A DNA stretch of 64,000 nucleotides, from NCBI GenBank assembly GCA_032209605.1, contig JASFXZ010000003.1, positions 37,288,762-37,352,761 of the forward strand, written 5' to 3'. Source of the DNA: Mactromeris polynyma. Taxonomy: Eukaryota; Mollusca; Bivalvia; Venerida; Mactridae. Each line of letters begins with the position of its first letter. Position 1 is the first letter of the stretch. The notes beneath the pieces are model-generated. The model saw only the letters and a list, made by a program, of their open reading frames with translations, was not told the DNA's origin and made no database searches. A program made the position numbers and the translations under genes. Below are positions 12,778 to 23,581 of the stretch, piece by piece.

Positions 12778-12871
12778 TGAAAAATGGAAGAAAGCACAGT
12801 CCACTTACCAAAATCATGAAAGAAAACGCTACATGTATTCTAAATAGAATGCCTAATCTACATGATCATAT

Positions 12872-14592
12872 TACTGCAGTTGGAAGTTTGAATTATTTCT
12901 TAAATGTTCAGCTTTTCCTGAATCGTGCAAGTGTTTATTTCTTTCGCAGATTGTTTATTTATGGTATTCATTATCTAATTGCAGATTTCTCAGCGGCCTT
13001 TTGATACATTTGTAGAAATACATCATCTGCTGTTTCGGTGCTACGACTCTAGCTTCTATTTTAAAGGTGAGAGATCTGTTAATAAATGAAACCTTTACGT
13101 ATATACATGTGTATATCTGTCTAATTTCTATTTAAAGTCATGTCTTATACTTTATTGTTACGCAGTAAAACGATTCTTTACCTAAAGCGTTGATATAATC
13201 TTTTAAACATCTGTAATCATTAACTTTGACAATAATTTCTTCCAAGCAGTTAGAAGTCGCCTGTAATTTAGTATTTGGTGGGGTCCAGCAAATTCCTTTG
13301 CTCGAAACTATAGCGAAAGACTTACCTTGTTGTTTATACTGTTGCCTATGAACAACATTAACTGATTTTTGCTTATGTGAAAAAATAGATGGTTGTTTTT
13401 AAGCAAAAGCATGTTTCCCAGACAGACGCCGAAGAACTAACAATATGTCTCCCTGAGAAATGGGAGACACAATAATGATTTAGTTTGGTCATGACGTGTT
13501 TAAGCTCATCTGAGCATATATACAGGTGAGCTATTTTCACGGTAATAACCGTCTGTGACTCTTCCGTCTGTCAACCATTTTATTCAAACAACATATCCTA
13601 AATAATTAACCATTTACAGTTCAACCTCCCTCAATGCCCCCTGAAGAGTAACACCTATATTCAATGACAACCGTTATCTTTCCGAAATGAGTTATTCTTC
13701 AATATACACTCAACAAAATAAATTCCTAATCGGTCAGTTTATATTGTATTATTACTTTTCTAATAATGCATGTATTCACACAAAATTTCACATACCAATA
13801 TTTGAACAGGTAATGCAGCGAATTATTAATTTTTTTAGCCGGCTCGCTATGAAATTACTCGTATTAGGCGTATTGACGTTTATAGCACGTTTTGCACGTG
13901 CGGGGTATGGATACATATTTCCACGTGTTCGTGTACACTTTTGTCATTGCTGATGAAAATCCTTTTTGAAAAACACAAAACATTGTGAGAATGACTGTAG
14001 AAGAACGCGCCAGTGCTTCTCCGGTGTATTCACAGTAGTAGCAAATGGAAAACATTCTGAAACATTTAAACAAATTTCATTACGGACCACAATTAAAACG
14101 AGTGCGAGTCCATAAACCGTGAGCAAAATGTACCAGTAAATGTACATCGCTTAGACAAGTATAATATAATTACTATAATAGTGCGACTACCAACTCCTTA
14201 TAAGTTAAAAAATAATAATGCTTGGGAGATTACATCCACATTTTAGGGAATTAATCGATAACATGTGTAACACTCCTACTGTTTTACCGTTATTCAATAA
14301 CAAAACATGAAAAAAGTATTATGAAATATGAATTACTTAAAATGGAGATTAAACAGATATACAGATAATCGTTCCATTTATAAATATATTTTCAAAATCA
14401 ATATCCTCACCTTCTCAATAGGGGCTTGAGTCACGGAAACAGCAATTGGTGAATTTCTACAAATGTATCAAAAGGTCACTCAGAAATCTGATATTATATA
14501 ATGAATACCTTAAATAAGGAAGGAAATACACACTTGCACGATTCAGGAAAAGCTGAACATTTAAGTAAGAATTCAAACTCCCAACTGCAGTA
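12872..14592. mobile_element. Nested non-coding DNA element inside the left Harbinger-like arm
   Basis: Ends read TACTGCAGTTGG and CCAACTGCAGTA, and the inverted repeat continues about 200 bp inward with moderate divergence. It splits the left arm at a site uninterrupted in the right arm (gatcatattagag). ATAT is present on both sides (12868-12871 and 14593-14596), a 4-bp duplication that restores the right-arm sequence exactly. No transposase is found within its 1.72 kb, so it is non-autonomous. Its superfamily is not clear to me. Confidence 0.8.
13707..14010 (+). mobile_element. Truncated copy of a Tc1-derived MITE
   Basis: The sequence from CACTCAACAAAATAAATTCC to about 14010 matches the left half of the complete copy at 34241-34753, including the long stretch around gcagcgaattattaa and the start of a transposase first exon. 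TA precedes it. The right half and right terminus are absent. It is nested inside the 12872-14592 element, which sits inside the Harbinger-like arm, giving three levels of insertion. Confidence 0.8.
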
Positions 14593-15001
14593 ATATTAGA
14601 GTTTTGCAGCTTAGGCGGACGCGGACATCGGACGCGGACAAACGGATTAAAATAAGGGGTTTTCTCAAGATAATTTCATTTCATGTATATATGTACTAAT
14701 AGCTGGTGCGGATCACGTTTTGGATCATTTTCTGGATTATAGTTCGGCAATATCTACCTGGCACTCTTGAATAGTTACACCAATCTGAAAGTTGCCTACC
14801 GCACGATATAAACAGCGACTTTAAATAAATGTATAATTATCATTGGCCCACTCGACAAGAATGGCGATTGTGCCAAATAGAATGATGAATAGTAATGAGT
14901 GCCAGTTCAGTGTTGTATAATTATACCAATAATAATTATGTTATATAACACCACAAAACGAACACAAACTGCACATTTCAATAACAGTACATTTTATTCA
15001 T

Positions 15002-16239
15002 TTATTGAATTGACATATAGTCATCATCTGAGCTGCTTATTCCAAGCTCTCGGAGGACCTTGGGAACTTTTTTGGTGATGAACTTATTATAAGCCAGTTG
15101 GTTTTCTCTAATTATGGATGCCAGTGATCTCTTCCTTCTCCGTTGTCTGCCATAGTCTCTAATGTCTCCACTTGCAGATGTTGGTCTATGTACAGGCGCG
15201 GGTCCAGGTTGTTGGTCGTTCTCTGAAAGAATACAATCGTGTGCTTTCAACATAAAAGCTAACCAAGCAATGTAATGCAATCTTTGTAATTTTGTCCTTT
15301 CGTTATGAATTTTATGGTCTCAAATAAATGCTGATATATGTTTATTTTGTTCTTGTTTTAATATTATATCTACATGTATGTTGTATTCATCTTGCATCAT
15401 TAATAGTAAACACAATGAACTGTAGCATCGTTTGAAAATCATAACATACGCTGTGCATTATCTCCTGGTATACGAGCAACTGGCTGTTGGGTTTGCTGAT
15501 CAAGATCATTATCAGATTCATATGGCAAATCATCGACAACAGATTGCCGTCTGTCTGGTTCGGGTCGTGCACGATGATCAGAACGTTCAACAAGCCTCCT
15601 TTCTGCAGCTTTGATATTTTCCGCTTCAGTTCTGAAAAAAATGACGATTTGGGGTTACACAACTTGAGACAAATCTCTATGTTCAATTTTCATTTTCAAG
15701 TTTTAGAGTACATGCATTTAGATTACTTATGTCATATTCAGCAATACTTTATGATTGATTTCATCATATATTCAGTAGATCTTTATATACGAGTATACAT
15801 GTAAATCGTTTAAAATGATCTCACTTATAAATAGATGATAATAAAAATGTATGCCAACCATAAGAACTATATAATGCTTACTGATAAAGATAACCCTATC
15901 ATTTTGAGAACCATAACCATACATATTACATGCTATTTGTCTGTATTATATAAATGGAAACTCTCCAATCCGGACACTTTCTCTTGACGCATTATATTTA
16001 CAATATACAATCTACCTTATTTCCACATCTTTAATAGAACTGGTATCGACTGAGAGGAGCTTTCCGAATTTCGAAGACATTCTATCTTTTAGTTGTTTCT
16101 GAGAAGCTGTGTCGTACAACAATCTCGCATCCGATGATAGATGCTGGGTATTAGATTTCACCTCCTCCAATACTTCCGACCAGCTGGTTGGATGGACCTG
16201 ATATGCCCGGAGTACTAACAGAGTTTCCTCTTTAGTCAT
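15002..16239 (-). CDS. Harbinger-associated Myb/SANT-like accessory protein, intact, three exons
   Basis: The exons are 16239-16016, 15631-15450 and 15222-15002, with canonical GT-AG junctions and matching phases, giving 208 residues and no stop. The N-terminus (about 1-70, starting MTKEETLLVLRAY with SWSEVLEEV and QLKDRMSSKFGKLL) looks like a Myb/SANT-like helical DNA-binding domain. The middle is acidic and charged. The C-terminus (about 136-208) is basic then acidic, with DYGRQRRRKRS as a probable nuclear signal. In Harbinger elements such a protein binds the transposase and the ends and carries the complex into the nucleus; applying that here is inference from position, beside a frameshifted transposase in the same element. 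It is divergent from that gene, with about 800 bp between starts. Confidence 0.7.
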
Positions 16240-16372
16240 TTTTACTATCTTCTTTTTCTTTTGCAGGATTGTAACTGAAACAAAGTATTCACTTTAAATC
16301 TAATAAACGCAAAAACAATAAAATGTCTATGAACCGCTAAAACGACACCAAACACGTTCCACACCTGCGTTC

Positions 16373-16503
16373 AGTTAAGGTGTTTGCGGCTAACGTTTCG
16401 TGATGTTTGCAATTTGGTTCCCGTTTGTAGTGAATGTGATACGGTGGGTCAGGGATACAAAACAAAGCAGTTCCGTAATATTCGCAATCGTAATTGAACG
16501 CAG
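16373..16503. mobile_element. Small MITE, CCTGCGTTCAGTTA family
   Basis: The ends read CCTGCGTTCAGTTAAGG and a matching inverse (aattgaacgcag). The interior shares gcaatttggttcccg and gatacggtgggtcagggata with copies at 61842-62070 and 62214-62355. At about 130 bp with no coding content, it is non-autonomous. It lies between the two divergent genes of the Harbinger-like element, where it could affect their promoters. Confidence 0.65.
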
Positions 16504-17049
16504 AATTACAATAACGGAAGTAATGCAAATTGCGAAGGTAAGTAAACTTTGTTTATTTAGTACATTTACCGATTTCCTGCTTTATAAACTTTATCATGAA
16601 AAATATCAAGTGCGTTTACTTTGATCCATAATGGCTACACGCTGTAAATGACTACAAAAATGTCGAGTTGTGTTGTATTATGTGATTCTAAACGATCACG
16701 AGAAAACCATGCGTAGCGGGTATTTTAAACAAGCTATACTTAAAGGGACAGCTAGTAGTGTCTTGAACGCGATTACACTCCATCGTCAAGAATGACTTGT
16801 ATTTTTGAATATCAATAGTTCAATAATTATATGTAGTAATCATATTTTATCAATTAATACTATGGTCGAACGTATTTATCGCCACATATACATTTTGTTG
16901 CGAATATATTTATATAATTGATACTATAATTTCAAGCTCAGGACTGTGTCTAGGGAAGTTATGATTATTGTACATGTAAATGGCATTCCCTGCACTGCAA
17001 GTTTTTAATTTTTTTAGTATACAAAATATATTTCTTTTGTTACAGAAAA

Positions 17050-18107
17050 ATGGACAGGACAACTAAAGATTTCTTTCTAGCTGTTCTACCAGCGTTATGT
17101 CACCCTCCCCCAGATGCTAACCAGTATTTTCGTACCAACTATGATGTTCTTCTGGCATTATTTCAACCACCACCAGATCTTGTGTTGAACGTTAGATATA
17201 GGCTGTTTTCGGAAGACATAAATATTTATGAAGGAAGAGATGTTTTTACTTTATTCTGCGATAATCGTTATCAGTTTTATAACATTACTGGAGAGCCACC
17301 TGAAACGTTCTTGGAGTTAGTGACCTTCTTGACATTCATTTACTGCCACATACAGAAAGGCATAAACTATCTGTTCGAAACAGGGTTTTATTATTCATGA
17401 TATGGTTACGTACGTATGTAAAATTACATATGCTTTCTGCTATTTTTAATATCAGTACTTCATCCGTAAAAAATGAAATTCGATGGATGTTCAAACCATT
17501 TGAAACAAAAGTAAACCCTTTTATCAAATGGCCAACACTTGACCAATGGAGGCAAAAGTACGGAGAATGGCTAAATATTCCATGCGCAGTCGGCGCTATT
17601 GATGGTACTTCGCATGAAATCAACAGACCAAGTAATGAACCACAGCAAGAATTTTATTCAAGTTACAGACATTATCATGCTCTACATTCGCAGATTGTAA
17701 CAGATAACAGCGGAGTGATTGTCCATTTTGAGAGTGGATTTCTTGGTCATATTAATGACGCTCAGCAGTATGTTTTAATGACAAACATTGGTCCGGGAGA
17801 AGAGCTTGATTTTCCTCGAGAGTTGAATTCATTAGCAGATAAGATATATCCTAATACATATCCATTAATGACAGGTTTTACTTCAACACAGCTTGCACGG
17901 AGGAACGGCAGAAACTTGAGGAAATTTATCAAATTTAATAAATGTGTACAATCATACAGAGTAACTGTAGAACATGCTATTGCAGAACTTAAGACTTACA
18001 AGGTAATAAGCTCAATATTGAGACATTCGCGACCACTGTTGAGTAAAACTGTAAAGATATGCGCGGCACTTGTGCGTAGACGGAAAGAAATAGGTTTGAC
18101 TTATTGA
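17050..18107 (+). pseudogene. Harbinger-like DDE transposase with one frameshift
   Basis: Two frames make one protein: 17050 to about 17320 (MDRTTKDFF...) and the frame from about 17304 through 18107. Homology-style reading crosses near 17304-17340, where one base appears lost; a stop (17398-17400) then closes the first frame. The second part has the DDE_4 nuclease signature: GAIDGTSHEI (first Asp), GHINDAQQY (second Asp) and VEHAIAELK (Glu). A helical region typical of the N-terminal helix-turn-helix precedes it (KLHMLSAIFNISTSSVK). It would catalyse cut-and-paste transposition. Total length, about 350 residues, is normal for the family. The accessory partner at 15002-16239 is intact, so this lesion is what silences the element. 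Confidence 0.8.
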
Positions 18108-18344
18108 AATAAATATGTAGGGAAACTATGATCTTGCTACTTCCCCTTTAAAGCACAAAGGTCAACAAAATAAATATGTTTGAGAAAATCCCCTCACTTT
18201 CTTCGTTGTAGGTGTCCGATGTCCGCGTCCGACTAAGCTGCAAAACTCTAATATGATCATGTAGATTAGGCATTCTAACTAGACTACATGTAGCGTTTTC
18301 TTTCATGATTTTGGTAAGTGGACTGTGCTTTCTTCCATTTTTCA

Positions 18345-18450
18345 CCGCGGCGTACAGATTTTTGGCTTGATGTATGATACCGCGGCGTACAGAAATATCT
18401 CGCGCCGCGGCGTACAGTGGTTTGTTTACGTATTGAACCGCGGCGTACAG
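18345..18450 (-). repeat. Subterminal array of CTGTACGCCGCGG, right arm (inverted)
   Basis: This is the mirror of the left array: CCGCGGCGTACAG starts at 18345, 18380, 18405 and 18438, with all four motifs exact and the same spacing in reverse order. Preservation of motif and spacing in both arms supports a binding-site role. Confidence 0.8.
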
Positions 18451-18874
18451 TACGCCAAATTTCAAACCTTCAAAACATCTATTTTAGCGAGTGTTGGTGG
18501 TAAAACAATAGTCACGTGTGAAGGGCTTGACCGATTTCATAGATATATTCAAGTAGATTAATAGAGGCATCCATTTGAGAGCAAACATCGCCAATTTTAT
18601 GTCGGTCTCTCGGTTCATTTTTAAACTTTCTGAAAATATCGTCTTCAGCTAGACATTACATGAAGATGCTATGGTTCGATTTTAAAACGACTAGTAACCG
18701 TTAATTCCCAATTTAAAGCTGTTTTATTTCTTACACAATTTATAACCGAGGACGTCATATTTAAAAAGATCTGACCAAAAACAAATGTCACTTACTTTTT
18801 CATCATTTCATGTCCGCCATCTTGAAATCGCCGCGGTTTTTTGGCGTACAGAGTTTCTATACAGTGATTTGTAT

Positions 18875-19225
18875 TTACAAAGAATTATCTCCGTGCCCCA
18901 AAATGTCGAATAACAAGAATTACATATCTGCATGTGTTTTTCAATATGTGTTATTTGTGTATCAGTGTTCGTCATTATCTGCTTAAAACTTTCAGTTCGT
19001 GAATAGACCATTCTGAAGTTACCTAGGCGATTTTGTCTTTGTTCAGAGAAGAAAGAGCATTCAAAAAGATAATGATCTCCAGACCCTATTGAATTTTAGT
19101 CACAAGCGGTACATATCCGGTCAGTGATGTCAGTTCCGTTCCATCTTCCCGTTTCAATGGGTAGTTTGTGGTTAGTACGTTAAGCGGATTGTGCATATTA
19201 CAAGTCACTGATGTTTTAAGTAAAG
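18875..19225. other. Spacer between two Harbinger elements
   Basis: About 350 bp between the right end of the first element and the left end of the second. No gene or repeat is supported. Confidence 0.5.
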
Positions 19226-19802
19226 CCACCATTTCACCAAGGATTGTTTTGGTCCCGAAAGTACCCGATCTTCTTTTTGGTCGATCGGCCGCATTTTTGC
19301 GAAAATAGTCGGGAACCTGCGAGCACTACCCTATTCCTTCGGGGGAAGATCTGGCACGATCGCCACAGTCCTCCGAGGGTCGGGTACCGAAAAATGATCG
19401 GCTACTGTTTTTAAACATGTTGAAAAACAGTAGCCGATCAAAAACGGTCGGCCCATGGTCGTCTTGGTCGTCCGAGGGTCCCCTGAAGGTCCCCTTGTCT
19501 CGCCCACCCTCTGGAGCTTTCGTATAGCCTCTGTCGCTCTCTACCGAGGGTCGTGCGTAGTGTCGGCGGAATGTAAGCTACCGACCCTCACCAGATCCTC
19601 GGACGACCGACCCGCATGTGCCCCGTAAGTGCCCGATCACCCCCGCAGGTAGCCGACCTCCGTGCTGACGTGTGCCAAAATAGCCAGATTAAGGGCGATC
19701 CGCGACCGAGAGTAAAAGACCAATCAGATCTTCGCCAGCTCTTTACGCGAGGGTATCCGAGAGTAGCCGGTTAAGCCCCTAGATAAGCCGATTGGGGCGA
19801 CC

Positions 19803-19812
19803 TATATAAATA
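19803..19812 (+). promoter_or_regulatory. TATA box of the MADF gene
   Basis: TATATAAATA lies 102 bp upstream of the ATG at 19914, in GC-rich sequence where such a run stands out. A start site about 30 bp downstream would leave a leader of about 80 nt. A matching TATA serves the opposite gene of the same element. Confidence 0.7.
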
Positions 19813-19913
19813 GGGGTCCCAGAGAGCAGCAGACCATAACCCGTTTCGACACCGACCTTGCAACACCTCTACAATTCAACGTTCTGCGGATCAACGCTCT
19901 ACAGACCAACGCT

Positions 19914-21379
19914 ATGCCCAGGGGAAAGAAGACTGGCCAGGGGAAGAAGGCCAGTACAAGGCCTGCACGATCTCCAACGCCGCCGGTTTCTGAGGTTCCT
20001 GCCGAAGTTCCTGCGGAGGTTCCTGCCGTTCGAGGTCTACCTCCCCTCGACGAAGAAAAGACAGCTCCCCAGAATAAGAAGGCAAGGAAGAGTGTCTACA
20101 TGTCTGCCACTGAAGAGAAGAACATGGTGGACTTCATCCAACAGAACCCCTGCCTCTACGACAAGTCCAAGAGAGATTGGCTGAACAAGACGGTCAGGGA
20201 TGAGCTGTGGAGGACCCAGGTGGAAGTGATGCAACGGACCAGAGAAGAGTTGACCCTCTGGTACGAGTCCATCCGGACCCGACTCTCTCGTCTGAGGAAA
20301 ACCAAGTCCGGCCAGGGAGCAGTCCGTATCACAGACAGAGACCGGTAAGTATCTACAATTATTTAATGATTTTATTAATAACATTTTTATTTCAGCTTGC
20401 CAGTTTTATTTGTCATGTTGTCTTTCATATGTTGCAGTAATGTTAACTGTTGACATGTGTATCATAATTTGTGACAGTACAGTCAAATATTGTTATGACA
20501 TTATTATGATTTTTGCAAACATTTGGTACAAATAGTTGTTTTAATTTCTGTAGTGTTTTAATTATTTTCTTTTTCATAATAATCTATTAATTGGTGCTTG
20601 TCTATGCCAGTACATTCATACCACATTGTTATAATACATGTTTATTATTTTTGGAAATATGTTTTTACTGTTTATATAATGTTTCTTTTAATTTGTGTCT
20701 TTTAAGATGGATCCTGGACAACTTCTCCTTCCTGATCCCCCACATGATAGAGGTTCCCAGGAGGAACACTGTATCTCTGAAGGCGAAGGCGGCAGCTGCA
20801 GCGCCCCTGGCCGCGGCCTCTACCTCGACATCCGTAGAGGTGATCCCTGATCCACATGACGACTGCATCCTGGACAGTCCGGAGATGCCTGACATCCCAC
20901 CCTCTCAACCAACGTCCGAGTCCTTTGCTCTGCGACGCCCGTCTCACACCGAGACAACTACGACCGTCCGCAGGGGCAAGAAGAGGCCAGCTCCCGCCGC
21001 CGACGAATCTACTAGTACTGACAAGCGCGCCATCGACGAGATGCAGTCCCAGAGGGAGCAGAGCAACGAGTTAGCCCAGCTCTCCAGGGACCTGCTGCAG
21101 ACTATACGGCCCACCACCAGCCTAGACAAGCATCACATGTGCGGCTACCTGTCCAGCCAGTTCAACGAGGTACGCCCAGAGATCTGGAAACGTTACAGGA
21201 CCAGATTCTTCCTGCTCTGCGATGAGATGGTAGCGGAGAATGATGCAGTCAACGCCACCCAACGTCAGGGTCAGACTCAGCAGCAGCAGCCTCTCCAGCA
21301 GCAGCAGCATGTCCACAACGAGTGGCAGCCTCCCCCTAGCCAGTGGGGCACCCAGACGTATCCCGGAGTGTCTCCCTAG
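19914..21379 (+). CDS. MADF/Myb-like accessory protein of the Harbinger element, two exons
   Basis: The exons are 19914-20344 and 20707-21379, joined by GTAAGT...TTTTAAG in matching phase, giving 367 residues. Residues 1-60 are basic (MPRGKKTGQGKK) with a VPAEVPAEVPAV repeat. A MADF-type domain spans about 66-156 (NMVDFIQQNPCLYDKSKRDW, WRTQVEVM..., TDRDRWILDNFSFLIPH across the splice). An Ala/Thr-rich linker, a second helical segment (CGYLSSQFNEVRPEIWKRYR) and a Gln-rich tail follow. MADF proteins bind DNA; in Harbinger elements this partner works with the transposase. TAG at 21377 is followed in the same frame by 98 further codons of similar Gln/Ser/Pro-rich character ending at 21676, so the ancestral protein was probably about 465 residues and this copy is truncated by a nonsense change. 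Confidence 0.82.
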
Positions 21380-21840
21380 AATTCCATGGACAACGAGTGG
21401 GTGCAGCGCACGTTTCCTGCACAGACCGTCACCAGATCATCACCCAGGTCACCTAGCTGCCCACCGTTTAGGACACCAACCTACGCCACTCTGAACACGC
21501 CGCAGCAGCCTTCCCGGGGAAGCCTTGACCGGATGAACTTCAACGCTTCATTCAGTTCCTTGCTCAACCAGAACCAAGACTCCCAGGGCAGCGTGGTAGA
21601 CCAAGTTCTCGACGACCAACAGCCTGACCAACAGTCTGATGCCTCCTCTGATCAGCCGGCCTCTGATGACCAGTAGTGATATAAACATTCTGTCTGACAT
21701 TTGGATTATTTTAACAAACATTGGATTTTGATGCAAACAGTGGCCTAAATTGTTTTCTTGTTCATTATTAAACTTTTGAAACTGTATATCAAATGTCTTT
21801 CTTCAATTAAAAAATGTGTTGCAAATGAAAAAAAGAAAAG

Positions 21841-21904
21841 AAAAGGGCAACTTCAATAAATATTTGAAGCAATTTGCTTCAAATATTTATTGAAGTTGCC
21901 CTTT
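21841..21904. repeat. 64-bp perfect palindrome between convergent genes
   Basis: Bases 21841-21872 and 21873-21904 are exact reverse complements with no spacer. Each arm contains CAATAAATATTTG, so an AATAAA polyadenylation signal is presented on both strands at once. The minus-strand transposase reads into the palindrome and its stop TAA (21889-21887) lies in it. The MADF gene ends about 165 bp (extended frame) or 460 bp (amber) upstream. It likely serves as a shared bidirectional 3'-end signal and could form a cruciform or RNA hairpin. Confidence 0.9.
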
Positions 21905-23532
21905 TTTGGTTTCTTTTTTTTTGGTGTTTGACAAAAATGAAATAGAAACACACACAAGTTCACTAACTAATTGAAGCCTGTCCCTGTTGTGGCCAAGGTT
22001 TTGGGCAAGGTCATGCATCACAGGTCCATTTCTCCACTCTCCTGGGATGAGGTTGTGGTCTTCATCTTCCTTATCCAGTTCTGCATTCTGCATCTGTGGG
22101 TACCTCATCCTCATGATGTTGTGAAGAATCACACTTGCTTCCACATTCAGTCTGCCAACTTCAGGGGTCACTTGCATAGGCATAAGCATGCACCGCCACC
22201 GGCTAGCCATAATCCCGAAGGCGTTCTCCACAACACGTCTGCCCCTGGATAACCTGTAGTTGAAGATGGCCTCCTCTCTGCTCAACCCTCTTCTGGAGTA
22301 GGGCTTCATCATGTAGTCACATAAAGCAAAGGCATCATCCCCCAGGAAGAAGTAGGGCACTTCAACGTCGTCGTTGGGCATAGGCGCTGGTGCAGGCAGA
22401 TTCAGCATACCCTCTTCAATGCACTCCTTCAGCACTGATGCATTGAAGATCTGCGCGTCAGACATATGTCCATACCCACCAACATCAATCCATAGAAATC
22501 TGTAGTTGGCGTCGACCAGAGCCATCAGCACCACAGAGCAGAACTTCTTGTAGTTGTAGAACAGCGACCCACTGTTAGGAGGTTTCTTGATTGCGCAATG
22601 CTTACCATCCAGAGCTCCAAGGGCGTGTGGCACATTCCATCTCTTCTGAAATTCATCAGCGATCTGTTTCCATTCTTCAGCAGTTACAGGACAGGGGATA
22701 ACTTCATCTCTGTACTCTTCTACAATGGCCTCGGTCACAATAGGAATGAAGGCAGGAACTGTATGGCGTGACACTCTGAAGGAATAGGACACGGTTGGGT
22801 AGCTCTCACCAGTCGCCAGGTATCGCAAGGTGGCGGCCAGCTTCACCCCAGGATCTATCGCCAGCCTGTAGTTGGTGTCCATCTTCTGTATACGTGGACC
22901 AATCCGAGCCAGCATCTCATCAAACATCTCTGGAGGCATGCGCAGAAAGTTTCGGAAAGCAGCAGAATCACCGACCCTCATCTCTTGCATCAGTGCATCG
23001 TAGTGGCCGTAGTGTAGCCTTCTGTCATCACCCAGCCAGGGAGCACACCAAAACCTGGAACATAGTAATAATAATTGTTATTAAATACAACAGCAAGGGA
23101 GATATTTAAACAAAATTATTGTAAATGATAAGAAATTTATACAGAACAATATCAATGCCAGATAATTAAAACCCAAATGTTGTAATGAAACAAAACACAT
23201 ATTAAAATCCTTTAAAATGTCACAAAGAATTAATTGTTACTAAATACAACAGCAAGGCATATATTTACTCAATATTATTATAAATAATAAGAAATTTACA
23301 AATTAATACCAATGCCAGATAATTATAAACCAAATATAAAATAAAAACTGCACACTTTTCTCAGAAACAAAACACCTTTAAAAATCACAAAAACTTACTT
23401 CTTTTTGGCATATTTTCTCTTGGTCCTTGGCCTCCTCCTCAGCATATTTTCTAGTGTAATAACATTTTGCTGTGCTATGGCAGAACGAAGTTGTAGAGCT
23501 ACAACGAGCCCCAGCACTGCTTGTTGGTCCAT
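21887..23532 (-). CDS. Harbinger transposase (HARBI1-type nuclease), intact, two exons
   Basis: The exons are 23532-23399 and 23054-21887, with donor GTAAGT and acceptor TTCCAG in matching phase, giving 433 residues without a stop. The short exon 1 is basic at its end (RRRPRTKRKYAKKK), consistent with nuclear targeting. Across the splice the family phrase FWCAPWL...HYDALMQEM appears. A helix-turn-helix region follows (KLAATLRYLATGESY, VSYSFRVSRHTV), then the DDE_4 domain: LGALDGKH Asp near 194, GHMSDAQIF Asp near 244 and RRVVENAFG Glu near 321, with GDDAF between. The length is somewhat above the usual ~350-420. The last residues come from a palindrome and may be added. It would cut and insert the element with its MADF partner. 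Every catalytic residue is present, so this is the best candidate for an active enzyme here. Confidence 0.9.
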
Positions 23533-23581
23533 GACCTTCCCTGGTTGGTCAGAAAGTGATGAAAGGCTTCGATCTGGCTCG

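Larger units (their letters stand above)
12257..18866 (+). mobile_element. Harbinger-like DNA transposon with ~690-bp terminal inverted repeats
   Basis: The left end starts CACTGTATGGAAACTCTGTA and the right end is its reverse complement with few differences. Homology extends inward to about 14670 on the left (excluding a nested insertion) and about 18180 on the right. ATTTG flanks both ends (12252-12256 and 18867-18871), suggesting a 5-bp target duplication. Inside are an accessory gene (minus strand, 15002-16239) and a transposase gene (plus strand, 17050-18107), transcribed away from each other. The catalytic domain is of the IS5/Harbinger DDE type, but Harbinger normally makes a 3-bp TWA duplication, so the element is atypical. 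It is 6.6 kb with its insertions. Confidence 0.85.

Noticed and set aside
12561..12797. Open frames on both strands, repeated at 18325-18561
   Set aside because: They lie in the long inverted arms and the identical arm sequence explains their recurrence; the text is low-complexity translation of the CTGTACGCCGCGG array.
13687..14147. Short frames on both strands
   Set aside because: They lie within a truncated MITE copy matching 34241-34753 and are not maintained between the two copies.
15387..15686. Long frame overlapping accessory exon 2
   Set aside because: The out-of-phase reading does not join exons 1 and 3; the phase-consistent frame gives the intact 208-residue protein.
12257..18866. 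Transib element, from CACTG ends and 5-bp duplication
   Set aside because: The encoded catalytic domain shows the IS5/Harbinger DDE_4 order, and no RAG1-like text is visible.
20665..21129. Minus-strand frames opposite the MADF gene
   Set aside because: Shadows of the plus-strand coding exon; the plus frame has domain text and in-phase splicing.
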